From positions 107,210,040 to 107,274,039 of the forward strand of contig OX638130.1 of NCBI GenBank assembly GCA_951804985.1: a stretch of 64,000 bases of DNA, written 5' to 3'. A program made the translations under genes and the position numbers. The notes below the pieces were generated by a model, which was given only the letters and a program-made list of their open reading frames with translations, did not search any database and was not told the origin of the DNA. This document shows, in pieces, positions 1 through 10,403 of this stretch (its first letter is position 1; each line of letters starts with the position of its first letter). Source of the stretch: Dryomyza anilis (lineage: Eukaryota > Arthropoda > Insecta > Diptera > Dryomyzidae).

Positions 1-457
1 TCGGTCTAAGCCGACTATAAATACCCTAGACATATGTGTGGTTACCATTCAAAGTGATATATAGGTCACCAGGGTATACGAATCCTGAAAATAACTACAA
101 ACATTCAATCGCTGAAGAATTTCCATTCATTTGATACCCATATTTACAAATGGGTAGGTGTACCGAATTTCGATTTTTTTTTTGTGAACCACAAGTCTTT
201 TCGCCGGAAAACATTATTATCATGTATTTGAGCATGATGTCAATATATATTTGACCAACAAAGTTTACCTAAGCACGTATACATAAAAATTGATCTTTAT
301 ATGTACATTTTATATGTGGTATTTGAACATAAGTGGTCGGATCATAGGTCACCATGGACCGATCGCACATACAGCGTAGGTATATTAGTAATCTAAGTTA
401 TAAGTTTCATTTATCTAGCTCTTCAATTTTAAAAGTCTTAGGGATTTCAACAGACAG

Positions 458-495
<38 letters not shown>

Positions 496-690
496 GGACA
501 GACAGACGGACAGACAGACGGACAGACAGACGGACAGACAGACGGACAGACGGACATCGCTAAATCGACTCAGGAGGTCATGCTGATCAAGAATATATAT
601 ACTTTTCCATACCGGAGATGCTTTCTTCTGGGTGTTACAAACGGCGTACCAAACTGAATATACCCTTTCACTCTTAGTGTAGGGTATAAA
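1..690 (+). mobile_element. mini-me/DINE-like element, copy 1 (left end cut by window)
   Basis: This sequence recurs at 27.9, 38.8 and 51.2 kb. It starts near the pseudo-palindrome TCGGTCTAAGCCGA followed by ATACCCTA. It contains a (GACA/GACG)n tract, then the block ATCGCTAAATCGACTCAGGAGGTCATGCTGATCAAG (given here only as a landmark, 561-596), a short TA run, and ends in GTGTAGGGTATAAA. A conserved core between a (GTCY)n and a (TA)n proto-microsatellite is the hallmark described for dipteran mini-me elements, which are thought to be non-autonomous relatives of Helentron/DINE transposons. No protein is encoded. Assignment to mini-me rests on recalled family architecture. Confidence 0.7.
451..556. 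repeat. (GACA/GACG)n microsatellite
   Basis: About 106 bp of GACA units with interspersed GACG variants, embedded in mini-me copy 1. The reverse complement is the (GTCY)n tract typical of this element. It creates spurious low-complexity open frames (Thr-Asp-Arg-Gln and Cys-Leu-Ser-Val repeats) on both strands. Confidence 0.95.
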
Positions 691-691
691 A

Positions 692-958
692 ATACACGCA
701 AAAATACGAACAAGCACGGCAAAGAACGTAAACGCACGGAAAACACACAAAAAATACAGTGCATAATTCGAAAATTAAGTTTGGTACTATTTTATTGATT
801 TAAATCCATTAGTATAACTAAAAAAAATAATCTTTAATAGGCTTTCCGGATTTCGAAGGTACGGACACACTTACAACTAGCACGCACGTCAATGTGCACT
901 CACGAACTCAAATTTTCAGGAGTGACACGGAAAAATCACGGAACAAACTGACATCAAA
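692..958. repeat. Degenerate hAT-family remnant
   Basis: The stretches at 692-760 (repeated ACACGCA, AGCACGG, AAACGCACGG) and 855-955 (AACTAGCACGCACG, CACGAACTCA, GTGACACGG) match the subterminal part of the hAT-type element at 54118-54635. No clear TAGAGATGGGCG terminus or target duplication is left, so this is an old, eroded copy. Confidence 0.45.
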
Positions 959-3116
959 CGTAAGTTTAACTTTTGATTTTCAGGATAAAATTGTTAAATT
1001 CTCAGTCATGCGAGAATTAATCATTGTATTTTTACCTTTTTAGAACCAAATCAGTTACATGACCAATGTGATCAGGCCATAATGATATTTTCCCTAATAG
1101 GATATTTTTTTTTATGGAAATACAATATACCTATAACAATAGTTCTTAAATTTGAATCAGGTTCCAATTCAAAGTGATCACAAACTACGGTATTATAAAC
1201 TGTTATTTTTTAATATAAAAGTTAAAAATAATCATTTTTCCAGTGATGCTTAATTTCATTCATTAAAGATTTCAAAGCATAATATTTCATAAAAATATAA
1301 ATATCACCTAAACAATACATCGCCCCATTGAATTTCCGGAATAAAGACATTATTAAAATACTTGACAATGAAAGAACTTGTGTCACAAAGAGTGGCATCT
1401 AAATGCAAATTGAAACACATCATTAAAACGATTTTCACACCTGAGGCAGCAACAACTGAACGCCAACACAAATCCACCGAATTATTTGGAATCTTCAATA
1501 TACCAATTTTGATGAAATATAAATTATTCGTATTTTAAGTGAGACATTATTATTTACAGAACCCAAATCGACGCGGTGTTGGTGGGAAGTCGCCACAAAA
1601 ACTGTATCCGGTCTGACAATGAATTTTGAAAAGGTTGCGCCTTTCAAAATGACACTAGACACAAAATACGCAGATACACAGCAGGTGTATTACTTGATCA
1701 ATGAATAGATTGGTGCAGTTGAATGATGACGACCTTAATCAAAATTTAGTTAATTTAAAATTTACAACAATTATATGCAGAAATATTCTTTTTAAAGTAT
1801 TGATAAATTATGAATAGATAAATTATGATTTCGTTGAAAAACTAGAATTGTCTCTAGCAGCAGGTGTAACTCTTAGATACGTAGAGTATCTTATGACAAA
1901 TGTTTGTAAGAACCTTAACACAACCATTTGTCAAATTATGTAAATGAAATAATTTAAATGACAGTAAAAGTTCATAAAAAATATGTTCACGCTAGCTGTC
2001 GACCGATCTTTCATTTGTTGTCACAACTTAATTCTTTTGGAACTTCTTTTTTGTGAACTAAGGGATAAAAGTAACGCGTATCTTACGACTTGTATCTGAC
2101 GACTGGTGCTCCGAACATATGTTGAGACAACAATACAATGTGCTGGAAGATTTCCATCTAATTCTAATTTATATGTGGCAGCACCTATAATTTACACAGT
2201 CTCTTGAATATAAATCTCTGTATCTAAAATATAAAATATGACGTTCACGCATCTTGCAGATACTTACCGTCATAATTTGTTTGTTTTCTTTAACACAATT
2301 CTATTAAATTGATTTGTTTGGCTTATTTATTGCTAATTTCAATACGAACAATGTGCTCGACATCAATGTGCCAACCATCAACAACGTTATTAAGTTGATT
2401 TAAATATCTGACAGATATTTTACTACTTTATGCATAATCAGCATTTTGCTTGTTGCTGATTCTTGTTTATTTTTTGTTTTTTTTTCCACCTAACAATACT
2501 GTCAACCTAAAAGACAATGGCTACTTTTAATCAGTGGCCCTGTGTAACGGTGTTTTAATTGTTTAACTGTATAATTTGCACGGGGTCTACGGCCGTTTAA
2601 TATTCTAGTTTCTCGATACGCACTAATTTTTATTTTGTTCCAAGGATGTTATATCATGAAATTTATGTTGTTTTTTTTTGCTTTTTTGCTTTTTTACTGA
2701 TACTTTTTTTTTTAAGTAGTTGGCATAAATAAAATACGAATATTATTGATTAGAATAGAAACAATATGTTGTTATGCATATTTGATTGACTGGTTTTAGT
2801 CGTCTGGTTATTGACCCGTTTCTGGCATAATTTGCAGAATATTAAATTTTGTAAATATTAGCAATTTTGATTGAAATCTGGTGACATTAGCAACAAAATT
2901 CATAAAAATTTTGTATCTATTAGACTGATTGCGATGACGTGTGGCTGCTGCTGCATAGCATGGGGTGCGGTATTTCAGTCAAACGAATATCATTATTTAA
3001 TTTGGTTGTGGAAAAAAATGTCGATGATAGTTGTAGAATTTATTAGTAACACACACGTTTGCTACTATAAAATATTCAAATAATATTAATAGTATTAGGA
3101 AATCTATGTCTATGAC
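959..3116. other. AT-rich stretch with no supported gene
   Basis: I see only short open frames, T homopolymer runs (around 2465-2490 and 2665-2715) and no splice-bounded coding signal. A 64-codon minus frame at 1304-1498 lacks an ATG start and has no recognised match. Confidence 0.6.
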
Positions 3117-3235
3117 TACACCCAAACAAAAAAAAAATAATATATAAAGAATAGTTTTCTACTATTAAAAATAGTCAATAGGATAAATCATTATTTTAAT
3201 CGTAAAATACCATTAGAATACCATACTAGAAACTA

Positions 3236-3836
3236 TAGGGTTTTTCAATAAGAGCGCTACAAAAGTTTTTTTCAGAGACGCTACAAAAGTAGAGCGACAG
3301 GGACAGCAAACGACGCCATATTTCTTGCCGCTCTTTTGACATTTCTCTTCAGTAAGGTTTACCATTTCATGTTAGAAAGATATATGAGCCAACAACGAGT
3401 CGAAATTATTAAAATTTACTACCGAAATTCGAATTCGTATATCTTTCCATATGTAACCGCGGTAGCTCAGTGGTTAGTGCGTTGGACTGCGAGCCGAAAG
3501 GTCCCCGGTTCAAGCCTGGACGGGGGCTAACAACATCTTTTCATAGAAACATTTTTCTACACCGCGCTACCTCTCGTCAGTAAATGGCAAACCTACGAGA
3601 GTAAAACCATTGCCTATGAAAAAGCTCTCACCCGCCGTTTGGATTCGGCAATAAACTGTAGGTCCCACCACTTTGAGTACAAATATAACACGCACAGCTC
3701 AAAATGGTGAGAGAGCTCGGCCGAAGTAGCGCTGAACTATTATTATTATTATATCTTTCCATTATGAAATGGCAAACATTACAAAAGAGCGGCAAGAAAT
3801 ATGGCGTCGTTTGCTCGTCGTTTTGTAGCGATCCTT
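3236..3836. mobile_element. Foldback MITE family B, copy 1, inside MITE A
   Basis: The element has long inverted arms: the left arm has GGGTTTTTCAATAAGAGCGC and GCTACAAAAG, the right arm TTTTGTAGCGATCCTT. Arm-internal blocks include TTTCTTGCCGCTCTTTTG and its complement. TA flanks it at 3234-3235 and 3837-3838. Removing it rejoins MITE A correctly. It is itself split by a SINE. A second copy at 26461-26789 lacks the SINE. Confidence 0.7.
3451..3750 (+). mobile_element. tRNA-derived SINE, copy 1
   Basis: The tRNA-like head has a pol III A box (TAGCTCAGTGG, 3463) and B box (GGTTCAAGCC, about 3508). It is followed by the family body and an (ATT)n tail. A 12-bp target-site duplication ATATCTTTCCAT flanks it exactly (3439-3450 and 3751-3762). 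The target is the loop of foldback element B. The anticodon-position bases read GCG, suggesting a tRNA-Arg-like ancestor, but the stem is imperfect and this is not a functional tRNA gene. Confidence 0.9.
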
Positions 3837-4330
3837 TACCATGACATTGCCATTGAGTTTATATGAAAAGATTTATTTTTTTTATACTATTAAATTGGTC
3901 AATAGGACAATTATTGATGTCCTATTGACCAATTTTAATGGGAATTGAGAGAATTTTTTTCTGGGTGTAGTTTTAGTTTTTGATCAGAGTTTTTTTATTA
4001 AAAGATAGAACTCCCATTAATATTAATTTTTTAATTAGTGCGAACATTTTAAATGCTATGAAATATTTATTATTTTGTGTTGTAATAAAATTAAAATTTT
4101 TATGATTTTTTTAAAAGAAAGTTTTTAACATGTTTATGTGTTTTTATTAAATCAAAAATTTATAATATTTTAATATAGTTATTATTATAATTATCAATGT
4201 AGAAATTAATAGTTATAAAAATCAAACCAACTATGACGTCTTAAACGAGTATTTTATATTTTTAGATGATTTTTACTTTTTTTGTTTTAGATCTATTCAT
4301 TTTTACATAATACGACAATGATGTAGAAAC

Positions 4331-5465
4331 TAGAGATGGGCGCGTGACGTGCTTTTTTCGTGTCACGCCCGAAAATCTGAGTGTGCGTGCTAGTTGCTGT
4401 CGTGCCCGTGCGTGTCCGTGCCTCCAAAATCAGGCACGCGCCTATTAAAGTTTTTTTTTATAGTTTCTACCCTAATTAAAAAAAAACCCTTACTTTCTGC
4501 TTCAGAAAATAAAAATTTCGTGGTATTTTAACCTTTTCTCAAAATTCTGTTGTTTTAGTTTACTTATGGATTTAAAAGAATAAACTTAATTAAGAATTAA
4601 ACTTAATTTTTGAATTATTTCTTACAGGGACTAAAACCTATAGCCGCGGTAGCTCAGTGGTTAGTGCGTTGGACTGCGAGCCGAAAGGTCCCCGGTTCAA
4701 GACAGGACTGGGGCTAACAACATCTTTTCATAGAAACATTTTTCTATACCGCGCTACCCCTCGTCAGTAAATGGCAAACCTACGAGAGTAAAACATTGCC
4801 TATGAAAAGCTCTCACCAGCCGTTCGGATTCGGCAATAAACTGTAGGTCCCACCACTTTGAGTACAAATATAACACGCACAGCTTAAAATGGTGAGAGAG
4901 CTCGACCGAAGTTCTATACAGGACTGTAGCGCCAAACTATTATTATTATTATTACTAAAACCTATTCCGATTCCAAGATTTTTAAAATTGTGGTTCCGGT
5001 TTCGATTCCGTTTCCATATATTTTTAATAACGGTTCCGATTCCGATTCTTTGCGTTCCCTGACAGGGACTATAATATCTGTTCCGGTTCTGGTTCCGATA
5101 TTTTTAAAATAGCGTTACCGATTCCAACCAGAAAAAAATATATATGTTCCGATTCCAGTTCTGGTTCAACACATTTTTATTAACGATTCTGGTTCCAAAA
5201 ATCTAAACGGTTCCGGTATTATTTTTCACGTTTCGCTTGCTTTTTCATGTTTTTCCGTGCTTTTTTTCGTGTTTTTCCTTGATTTTTTCGTGTTTTCCCG
5301 TGTTTTGTCGTTTTTTTCCGTGTTTCTTCGTGTCTTTTAAAATACCGTGTTTTATCGTATTATCTCGTACGTGCCTGTAAATTTACTCGTCGGGCTCGTG
5401 CGTGTCACCTATCGGCGTGCCCGTGCGTGTCCGTGCCATCAAAAACAGGCACGCGCCCATCTCTA
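4331..5465 (+). mobile_element. Non-autonomous hAT-type element, copy 1
   Basis: Terminal inverted repeats are TAGAGATGGGCGCG and CGCGCCCATCTCTA. A perfect 8-bp target duplication GTAGAAAC lies at 4323-4330 and 5466-5473, and both features are diagnostic of the hAT superfamily. The interior has many GTGC/CGTG-rich subterminal motifs and a GGTTCC-rich block (about 4970-5215). No transposase frame is present. It is interrupted by a SINE at 4642-4953. Confidence 0.88.
4642..4953 (+). mobile_element. tRNA-derived SINE, copy 2, inside hAT element
   Basis: Full-length head-body-tail structure with A box TAGCTCAGTGG, B-box-like GGTTCAAGAC and an (ATT)n tail. A 12-bp target duplication ACTAAAACCTAT lies at 4630-4641 and 4954-4965. 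The duplicated target is hAT interior sequence, so this SINE is younger than that hAT copy. Confidence 0.92.
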
Positions 5466-5473
5466 GTAGAAAC

Positions 5474-6543
5474 TTTGTTGGGAAGCACCTTTACTGAATT
5501 ATTAGAATTCAAATTGTCATAAACTTATGCTGAAATTGGTGTCATATTTGTAAATTTGTTTTTTATATTCGTTTTTTGTGTTATTTAATAAAATATAATA
5601 GATGCTTTCTTGAAATTCTTTTAATGCTTTTAGCATATAGTGTCGCGTCGACTCATTTATTAAGAATCATTAAATTTTTATCACTTTTTTTTGTATAGAA
5701 TTAATAAGGAATTTTGATCACTCCTTTTAATGATCGACCACAGGTGAAATTTTGAGCTATTAAAATTCATTTGATTCTTACTAAATATTGAAAATGGGTG
5801 CGATATTTAAAACAAATTGATTTGTATAATTCATTAATGGGTAGCTATAAAATTAAATGAGTTGTCTTAAAATTGGGAAACACTTAATATTGATAATCAA
5901 CTTGTAAACTGTTTGACTAATTGGGCTATAATATTAGAAGACTATTAAGTATTATGTATAGAACGAATTTTTGTATAAAAATCTGATTTTAAAATTTTCA
6001 AGTAGAAATTTACCGGCTCCCTTACAGATAATGATCATGTAAAGGGTCGAGGTTTTTTTTATAAATTATATAGCATTAGATTTTAAACATAAAATGAAAA
6101 ATATTGATTATTCAAATATATGAAAAACTATACAATTTTGAATCACATTACAAAAAATTCGTAGTTATATACTACAATTTATTTTTTTGTTTGTTTTAAG
6201 TGTTCCGTGTTTCATTTTAAAACCTAATACTAACGCACTATACAAGGTTATATTTATACAAATTTATTATCATAGTATTTAAAAAAATAGAAAAATATCA
6301 TAATTTCATTCATTCATTCATATTTCGTAATGTCTAACTTCGAAATTTACAATTTAAGGAATCCTTTATTTGCAACAACTTATTTCTAATCACTGTCAAC
6401 GTGGTCAAAATAAAAAATTATATAAAAAAATAAAAAAAAATTTAAAAAAATCATATAAAAAATTAAAACTACGACAATAGTACACGCAATAATACTCACA
6501 GAAAAATCCTCTTTTGGCATGAGGTTGGAATAATGAAAAGTTA
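5474..6543. other. AT-rich stretch with no supported gene
   Basis: Only short frames, A and T homopolymers (for example 6410-6460) and a few CATT repeats (6304-6322) are visible. I see no repeat-family match or splice-bounded coding sequence. Confidence 0.6.
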
Positions 6544-6799
6544 GTTGTACCAACTGACTTCATTCAGTTAAATCGAATGGTTTACAAATTTGCTGACGGA
6601 ACTGTCATATTAGCCTATATACATGAACTATTAGTTCATACACACACCTAATGGTTCTAAATCTGTACTAAATTGTTCTAAAACAGTTCGAAATTGGTTG
6701 CAGTACAAACTACAACTCTTTTCATTTTGACAATAACAACCGACTAACTGGTTAAGAGAACCGAATAAGTTGGTTGGGCAAAGAGTTGGTTGGCGCAAC
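6544..6799. mobile_element. MITE-like repeat (GTTGYRCCAACY ends), copy 1
   Basis: About 256 bp that recurs at 7672-7916 in the same orientation. Its ends, GTTGTACCAACTGACT and AGTTGGTTGGCGCAAC, are approximate inverted repeats, suggesting a small DNA transposon derivative. I could not recognise the superfamily or a clear target duplication. Confidence 0.6.
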
Positions 6800-6811
6800 A
6801 AATCTCTATTC

Positions 6812-7004
6812 TGTGTGTAGTTTTTCTGTTAAATTCAATAGTTTTTCTAGTTTTTTTTGTACTATTGTATTATCAAAAAATACTCCATATTAAATCAATA
6901 GGACAACCTATTGATTTTATGGTATTTTTAATATGAATAATAAAGAATTGTACTATTAAATTTAATATTATATTCATATTGATTTTAAATAATGTATCTC
7001 ATTG
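6812..7004. repeat. Degenerate MITE A-like palindrome
   Basis: The segment has a reverse-complementary core (ATCAATAGGACAACCTATTGAT, 6894-6915, landmark only) and flanking TACTATT/AATAGT motifs like those of MITE family A. The ends are too eroded to define boundaries. Confidence 0.35.
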
Positions 7005-7006
7005 AA

Positions 7007-7312
7007 CAGCCGCGGTAGCTCAGTGGTTAGTGCGTTGGACTGCGAGCCGAAAGGTCTCCGGTTCAAGCCTGGACTGGGGCTAACAACATCTTTTCATAGA
7101 AACATTTTTCTATACCGCGCTACCTCTCGGCAGTAAATGGCAAACCTACGAGAGTAAAACATTGCCTATGAAAAGCTCTCACCCGCCGTTCGGATTCGGC
7201 AATAAACTGTAGGTCCCACCACTTTGAGTACAAATGTAATACGCACAGCTCAAAATGGTGAGAGAGCTCGGCCTAAGTTCTTATAGGACTGTAGTGCCAA
7301 ACTATTATTATT
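7007..7312 (+). mobile_element. tRNA-derived SINE, copy 3
   Basis: Head with A box TAGCTCAGTGG and B box GGTTCAAGCC, full body, and ATTATTATT tail. The flanks ATCTCATTGAA (6996-7006) and ATCTGATTGAA (7313-7323) form an 11-bp target duplication with one mismatch. Confidence 0.9.
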
Positions 7313-7323
7313 ATCTGATTGAA

Positions 7324-7671
7324 TATACTATTTAATTAATGTGACCAACATGTGTTTTACGTGTTTTAATTTTTATAATACTCACATACTTATTTCAGAG
7401 TTAAGTATAAAAAAAAATATAAAGTTTAACAAAAAAATTTTAAAATTTGGTGAAAACGGTTGTGAATGAAGAATAAAATAAAATAAAACAAAAAATATAG
7501 TGTGCAACTGGCAATAAAAGAAAACCGCGACGGTTTGAAATTCGCATATAATCTTGTAAACGAATAATTTTTTGAAAAAGATTTAATTTATATAAAAAGT
7601 GATATCATCGTTTTGGACCTAAGCGAATCACTCAAAAATATTGAGCAACCCACAATAGAACTTTATACTGC
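7324..7671. other. AT-rich spacer, nothing identified
   Basis: I see no repeat-family match and no coding signal, only short A-rich runs. Confidence 0.55.
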
Positions 7672-7916
7672 GTTGTACCAACTAACTTCATTCGAAAAAA
7701 TCGAATGGTTTACAAATTTGCTGGCGGAACTGCCATATTAGCCTATACACATGAAATATTAGTCCAAATGGTTCTAAATCTATACTAAATTGTTCTAAAA
7801 CAATTCGAAATTGGTTGCAGTACAAACTACAATTCTTTTCATTTTGACAATAACAACCGACTAAGCGCTTGACAGAACCGAATAAGTTGGTTGGGCAAAG
7901 AGTTGGTTGGCGCAAC
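7672..7916. mobile_element. MITE-like repeat (GTTGYRCCAACY ends), copy 2
   Basis: Same family and orientation as 6544-6799, with shared blocks such as CGAATGGTTTACAAATTTGC and GGTTGCAGTACAAACTAC. The two copies differ at scattered positions and small indels, so they are not a recent duplication of each other. Confidence 0.6.
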
Positions 7917-8195
7917 AAAGCTCTATTCTGTGTGTACAATCTCGTGTTTAATGACATTTTGTTGTGTGTACTGGGTATTTATACCCGCATTTCTACAAAG
8001 CATTTCATATTATGCATTACAATTAATGCGAAATTCGTCATTAAGTAAAAACAATGGATATTTTTACGTAAACTTATCTATTTTCAAAGGACAAACCAAG
8101 TAAAACTCTATTGTTTATTTTTATTTTCCACATAACTATAATCATCGCCTTTCAACTCTAATTGCTTTTACTTTCATTGAATTTATACTCAACAG

Positions 8196-8341
8196 ATAAT
8201 GCCGATCTACATGACAAAAAGGACCTCATGCAGGTCAGACAGCAAAGAGACCAATTAAAAACTGCTCTTGACCAAATCAGGGCTTTGAGTAGCAAAGTAA
8301 AAGTGAAGATTGGCACACTTGCACTTTTACAAAAATTATAA
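8196..8341 (+). CDS. Candidate 3'-terminal exon, coiled-coil-like peptide
   Basis: A pyrimidine-rich tract ending in CTCAACAG at 8195 resembles a splice acceptor. The frame that then opens has a TAA at 8339-8341, giving about 48 codons. The peptide is rich in K, R, Q, D and L, with heptad-like leucines (fragments DLHDKKDLMQVRQQRDQL and ALDQIRALSSKVK), unlike the Asn/Ile/Phe-rich frames found by chance nearby. I do not recognise the family. There is no upstream exon in sight and no poly(A) signal I can defend. It may also be a decayed pseudogene fragment. Confidence 0.25.
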
Positions 8342-9594
8342 ACAATGATAACATTGTTCAAGGATAATGACTACATAGTGTGTCAAACTGCGACAAGCTG
8401 CAGTTCTGATAACAAAAGCGATTTAGCAATAATAAGAATTTGATGATTATGATGAGGATAATGGTACCAATGGTCACAAAATAATTTTTCATCACTTTCG
8501 CTGTTGATAAAAACCAGACGAATGTTGTTAAATATATAGAAAAAAAAACAGCAGTTGGTCATGATAAGCAGGATAATGAGTTTAAAACGATTACTGCTCT
8601 AAGCAGCATCTTTATGCATTTATTTGAAGGTACAAAAATTAGTATTTGTCAATGATTTTGGATGCGTGTGCAAAATATACCTGTCAAAGATTATTTCCAG
8701 CGCAGAGATAAAATTGAAAACATTTTGTTTTCGTGCGCATTTGGCAAGGGTGTCCTTTTTGCATAGCATAGACTATAGACTAGGAAACTTGATAACAGGA
8801 TGCTTAGAACACCACTGTCATGTGAGCAACGAGGATCAGCACGGCTTTTGTTCGGATTTTCATGCGTTTTATTTGTCGAAAAGAGGCTGCTACGTGTCGT
8901 TTGTACGCGAGGGTGTTTCACGCAGGATGTCGATCGTGGGAAACCGGATTAAGCGCAGGGGCGTTGATCGTCTTTTGTTACGCATTCGAGAACATGCTCA
9001 AGATCAAGGTGCGCTCACGCATTTCATGACAAGATTTCACAACGGAAAACTGTCTGTTTGTTGCTGTCTCTGCTGCTGATGTTGCTGCTGCTGTAAATGC
9101 GTCATTATTATGAGTTCTTATAATAAATTTAGAAATTCTTTGTCTTGATTTGCATCATTAGTATAATTTATGCCATAGAACGGAAATATTTATTTAGCAT
9201 TTTATGCCAAATGATCGTGTGCGGCATGTCAATGTGGCCAGCAATGTTGCTGTGCGCTGTTGACACTTGGACATCATTATTTTCGAACGTAATGTCAGTC
9301 GACAGCGACTGGGTGGCTAGTAAGTAGTTGGTAACGTTCCTTCGTTAGTTAGTTTGTTCGTTCTTTCTTTCATTTATGGAAATTTCTTGCTTCCTCTGAT
9401 TATCCAACATAGACAAACTATAGGTAGTTGTCTTGTTCTATTGGCCGCCATGCTATGGAATGTCTTTTAATTTTGCGGAAGCAGGAAACAGTTGTTTGAT
9501 AGTGCAGAAATGCCGCCGATTATCGAACGTCACTTAAATCCTCATTCAGTTAATCGATGAGTAATAATATGTAGTAAATTGAACGACCCACAGT
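8342..9594. other. Low-repeat island, possibly regulatory
   Basis: From about 8700 to 9540 the sequence is less AT-rich than its surroundings, free of the repeat families, and contains a CTG-triplet stretch (about 9058-9095) and TTTATGCC motifs (9168, 9204). A 151-codon plus frame (8624-9079) stays open but begins at TTG, with its first ATG far downstream, and resembles nothing I know. Conserved non-coding sequence is as likely as an exon. Confidence 0.3.
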
Positions 9595-10403
9595 CACAGC
9601 AAACTTTTTTTTGTTTTTTATGTTATAACTTTTTATGAGCGCAAGATAAAATAGTAATGTAAAGGCATTAATTGTTTGCTTTTAAAGCACCTATCTATTG
9701 GCATCATTAATTAAAAATATTTTGTCAAACATTAATTTGGCATTTGTTATTTGCAGGAAAAAATGTTTGGCAAAATATTTTTAAATATTGATGCCAATAG
9801 ATAGGTGCTTTAAAAACAAACAATTAATACCTTTACACCACTATTTTATCTTGCACCAATAAAAAATATAGCAAAAAAATGAAGAAATTGGAAAAATTGT
9901 CATGACAAAAGGGCGAATCTCTTCGTTTTTTGCTATAACTCTTGGGTATAAGATAAAATAGTGATGTAAAAGCATTTATTGTTTGTTTTCAAAGCAGCTA
10001 TCGATATGCGTCATTAATTATAAATATTTTGCCACACATTTTTTTCCTGCAAATAACAAATGGCAAATTAATGTTTGACAAAATATTTTTAATTAATAAT
10101 GCAGATCAATGGGTGCTTTGAAAACAAACAATAAATGCCTTAACACAACTATTTTATATTATATATATATAAAGTTATGGCGAAAAAACGAAAAGATTCG
10201 CCCTTTTGGCATTACAAGATTTTCAATTTATAAAATTCGCCCTTTTGGTTTTGTATTTTGTGACTTGAAATATCCAACAAAACGATACGCGATTTTGGCA
10301 CAGTATACTTGAGGAAAAACTACATTCAAAAATGTAAACAAAAATGCAAATGTCAAAAATTGCACATTCTCCCGTTTGGCATGATAGTGACGATATATAC
10401 AAA
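9595..10403. mobile_element. Long-armed foldback element family F, copy 1
   Basis: Contains two successive palindromes. The first pairs about 9658-9730 with 9764-9838 (shared AATTGTTTG and AGCACCTATCTATTGGCAT with complements). The second spans about 9970-10145. The right terminus GTTTGGCATGATAGTGACGATATAT (10374-10398) matches the terminal repeat of the complete copy at 34705-35308. AAAGGGCGAAT/ATTCGCCCTTT motifs mark the family. The left terminal repeat is missing. Confidence 0.65.

Larger units (their letters stand above)
3119..3967 (-). mobile_element. TA-flanked MITE family A, copy 1, interrupted
   Basis: The ends CACCCAAACAAAA (left) and TTTTTCTGGGTG (right) are flanked by TA on both sides (3117-3118, 3968-3969), as for Tc1/mariner/pogo-type MITEs. 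The body matches the intact copy at 51446-51666 in reverse orientation, with blocks such as ATTGGTCAATAGGAC and ATTAAAATAAT. It is split by the foldback element at 3236-3836. The right part also carries an inverted repeat (about 3894-3940) around TTGATGTCC. Confidence 0.7.

Noticed and set aside
354..764. Open frames of 64-111 codons around the GACA repeat
   Set aside because: They are translations of the microsatellite and mini-me element in several frames.
1304..1498. 64-codon minus frame that looked faintly protein-like
   Set aside because: It lacks an ATG start and any motif, and the surrounding DNA shows no exon borders.
3457..3532. tRNA gene-like sequences with A and B boxes, repeated at 4643, 7008, 56.5, 57.1 and 63.1 kb
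   Set aside because: They are heads of SINE copies with target duplications and a shared body. The anticodon stem is imperfect, so I do not call any functional tRNA gene.
8624..9079. 151-codon plus-strand frame
   Set aside because: It starts at TTG, has its first ATG only in the last third, and shows no domain. I keep the region as a low-repeat island rather than a gene.
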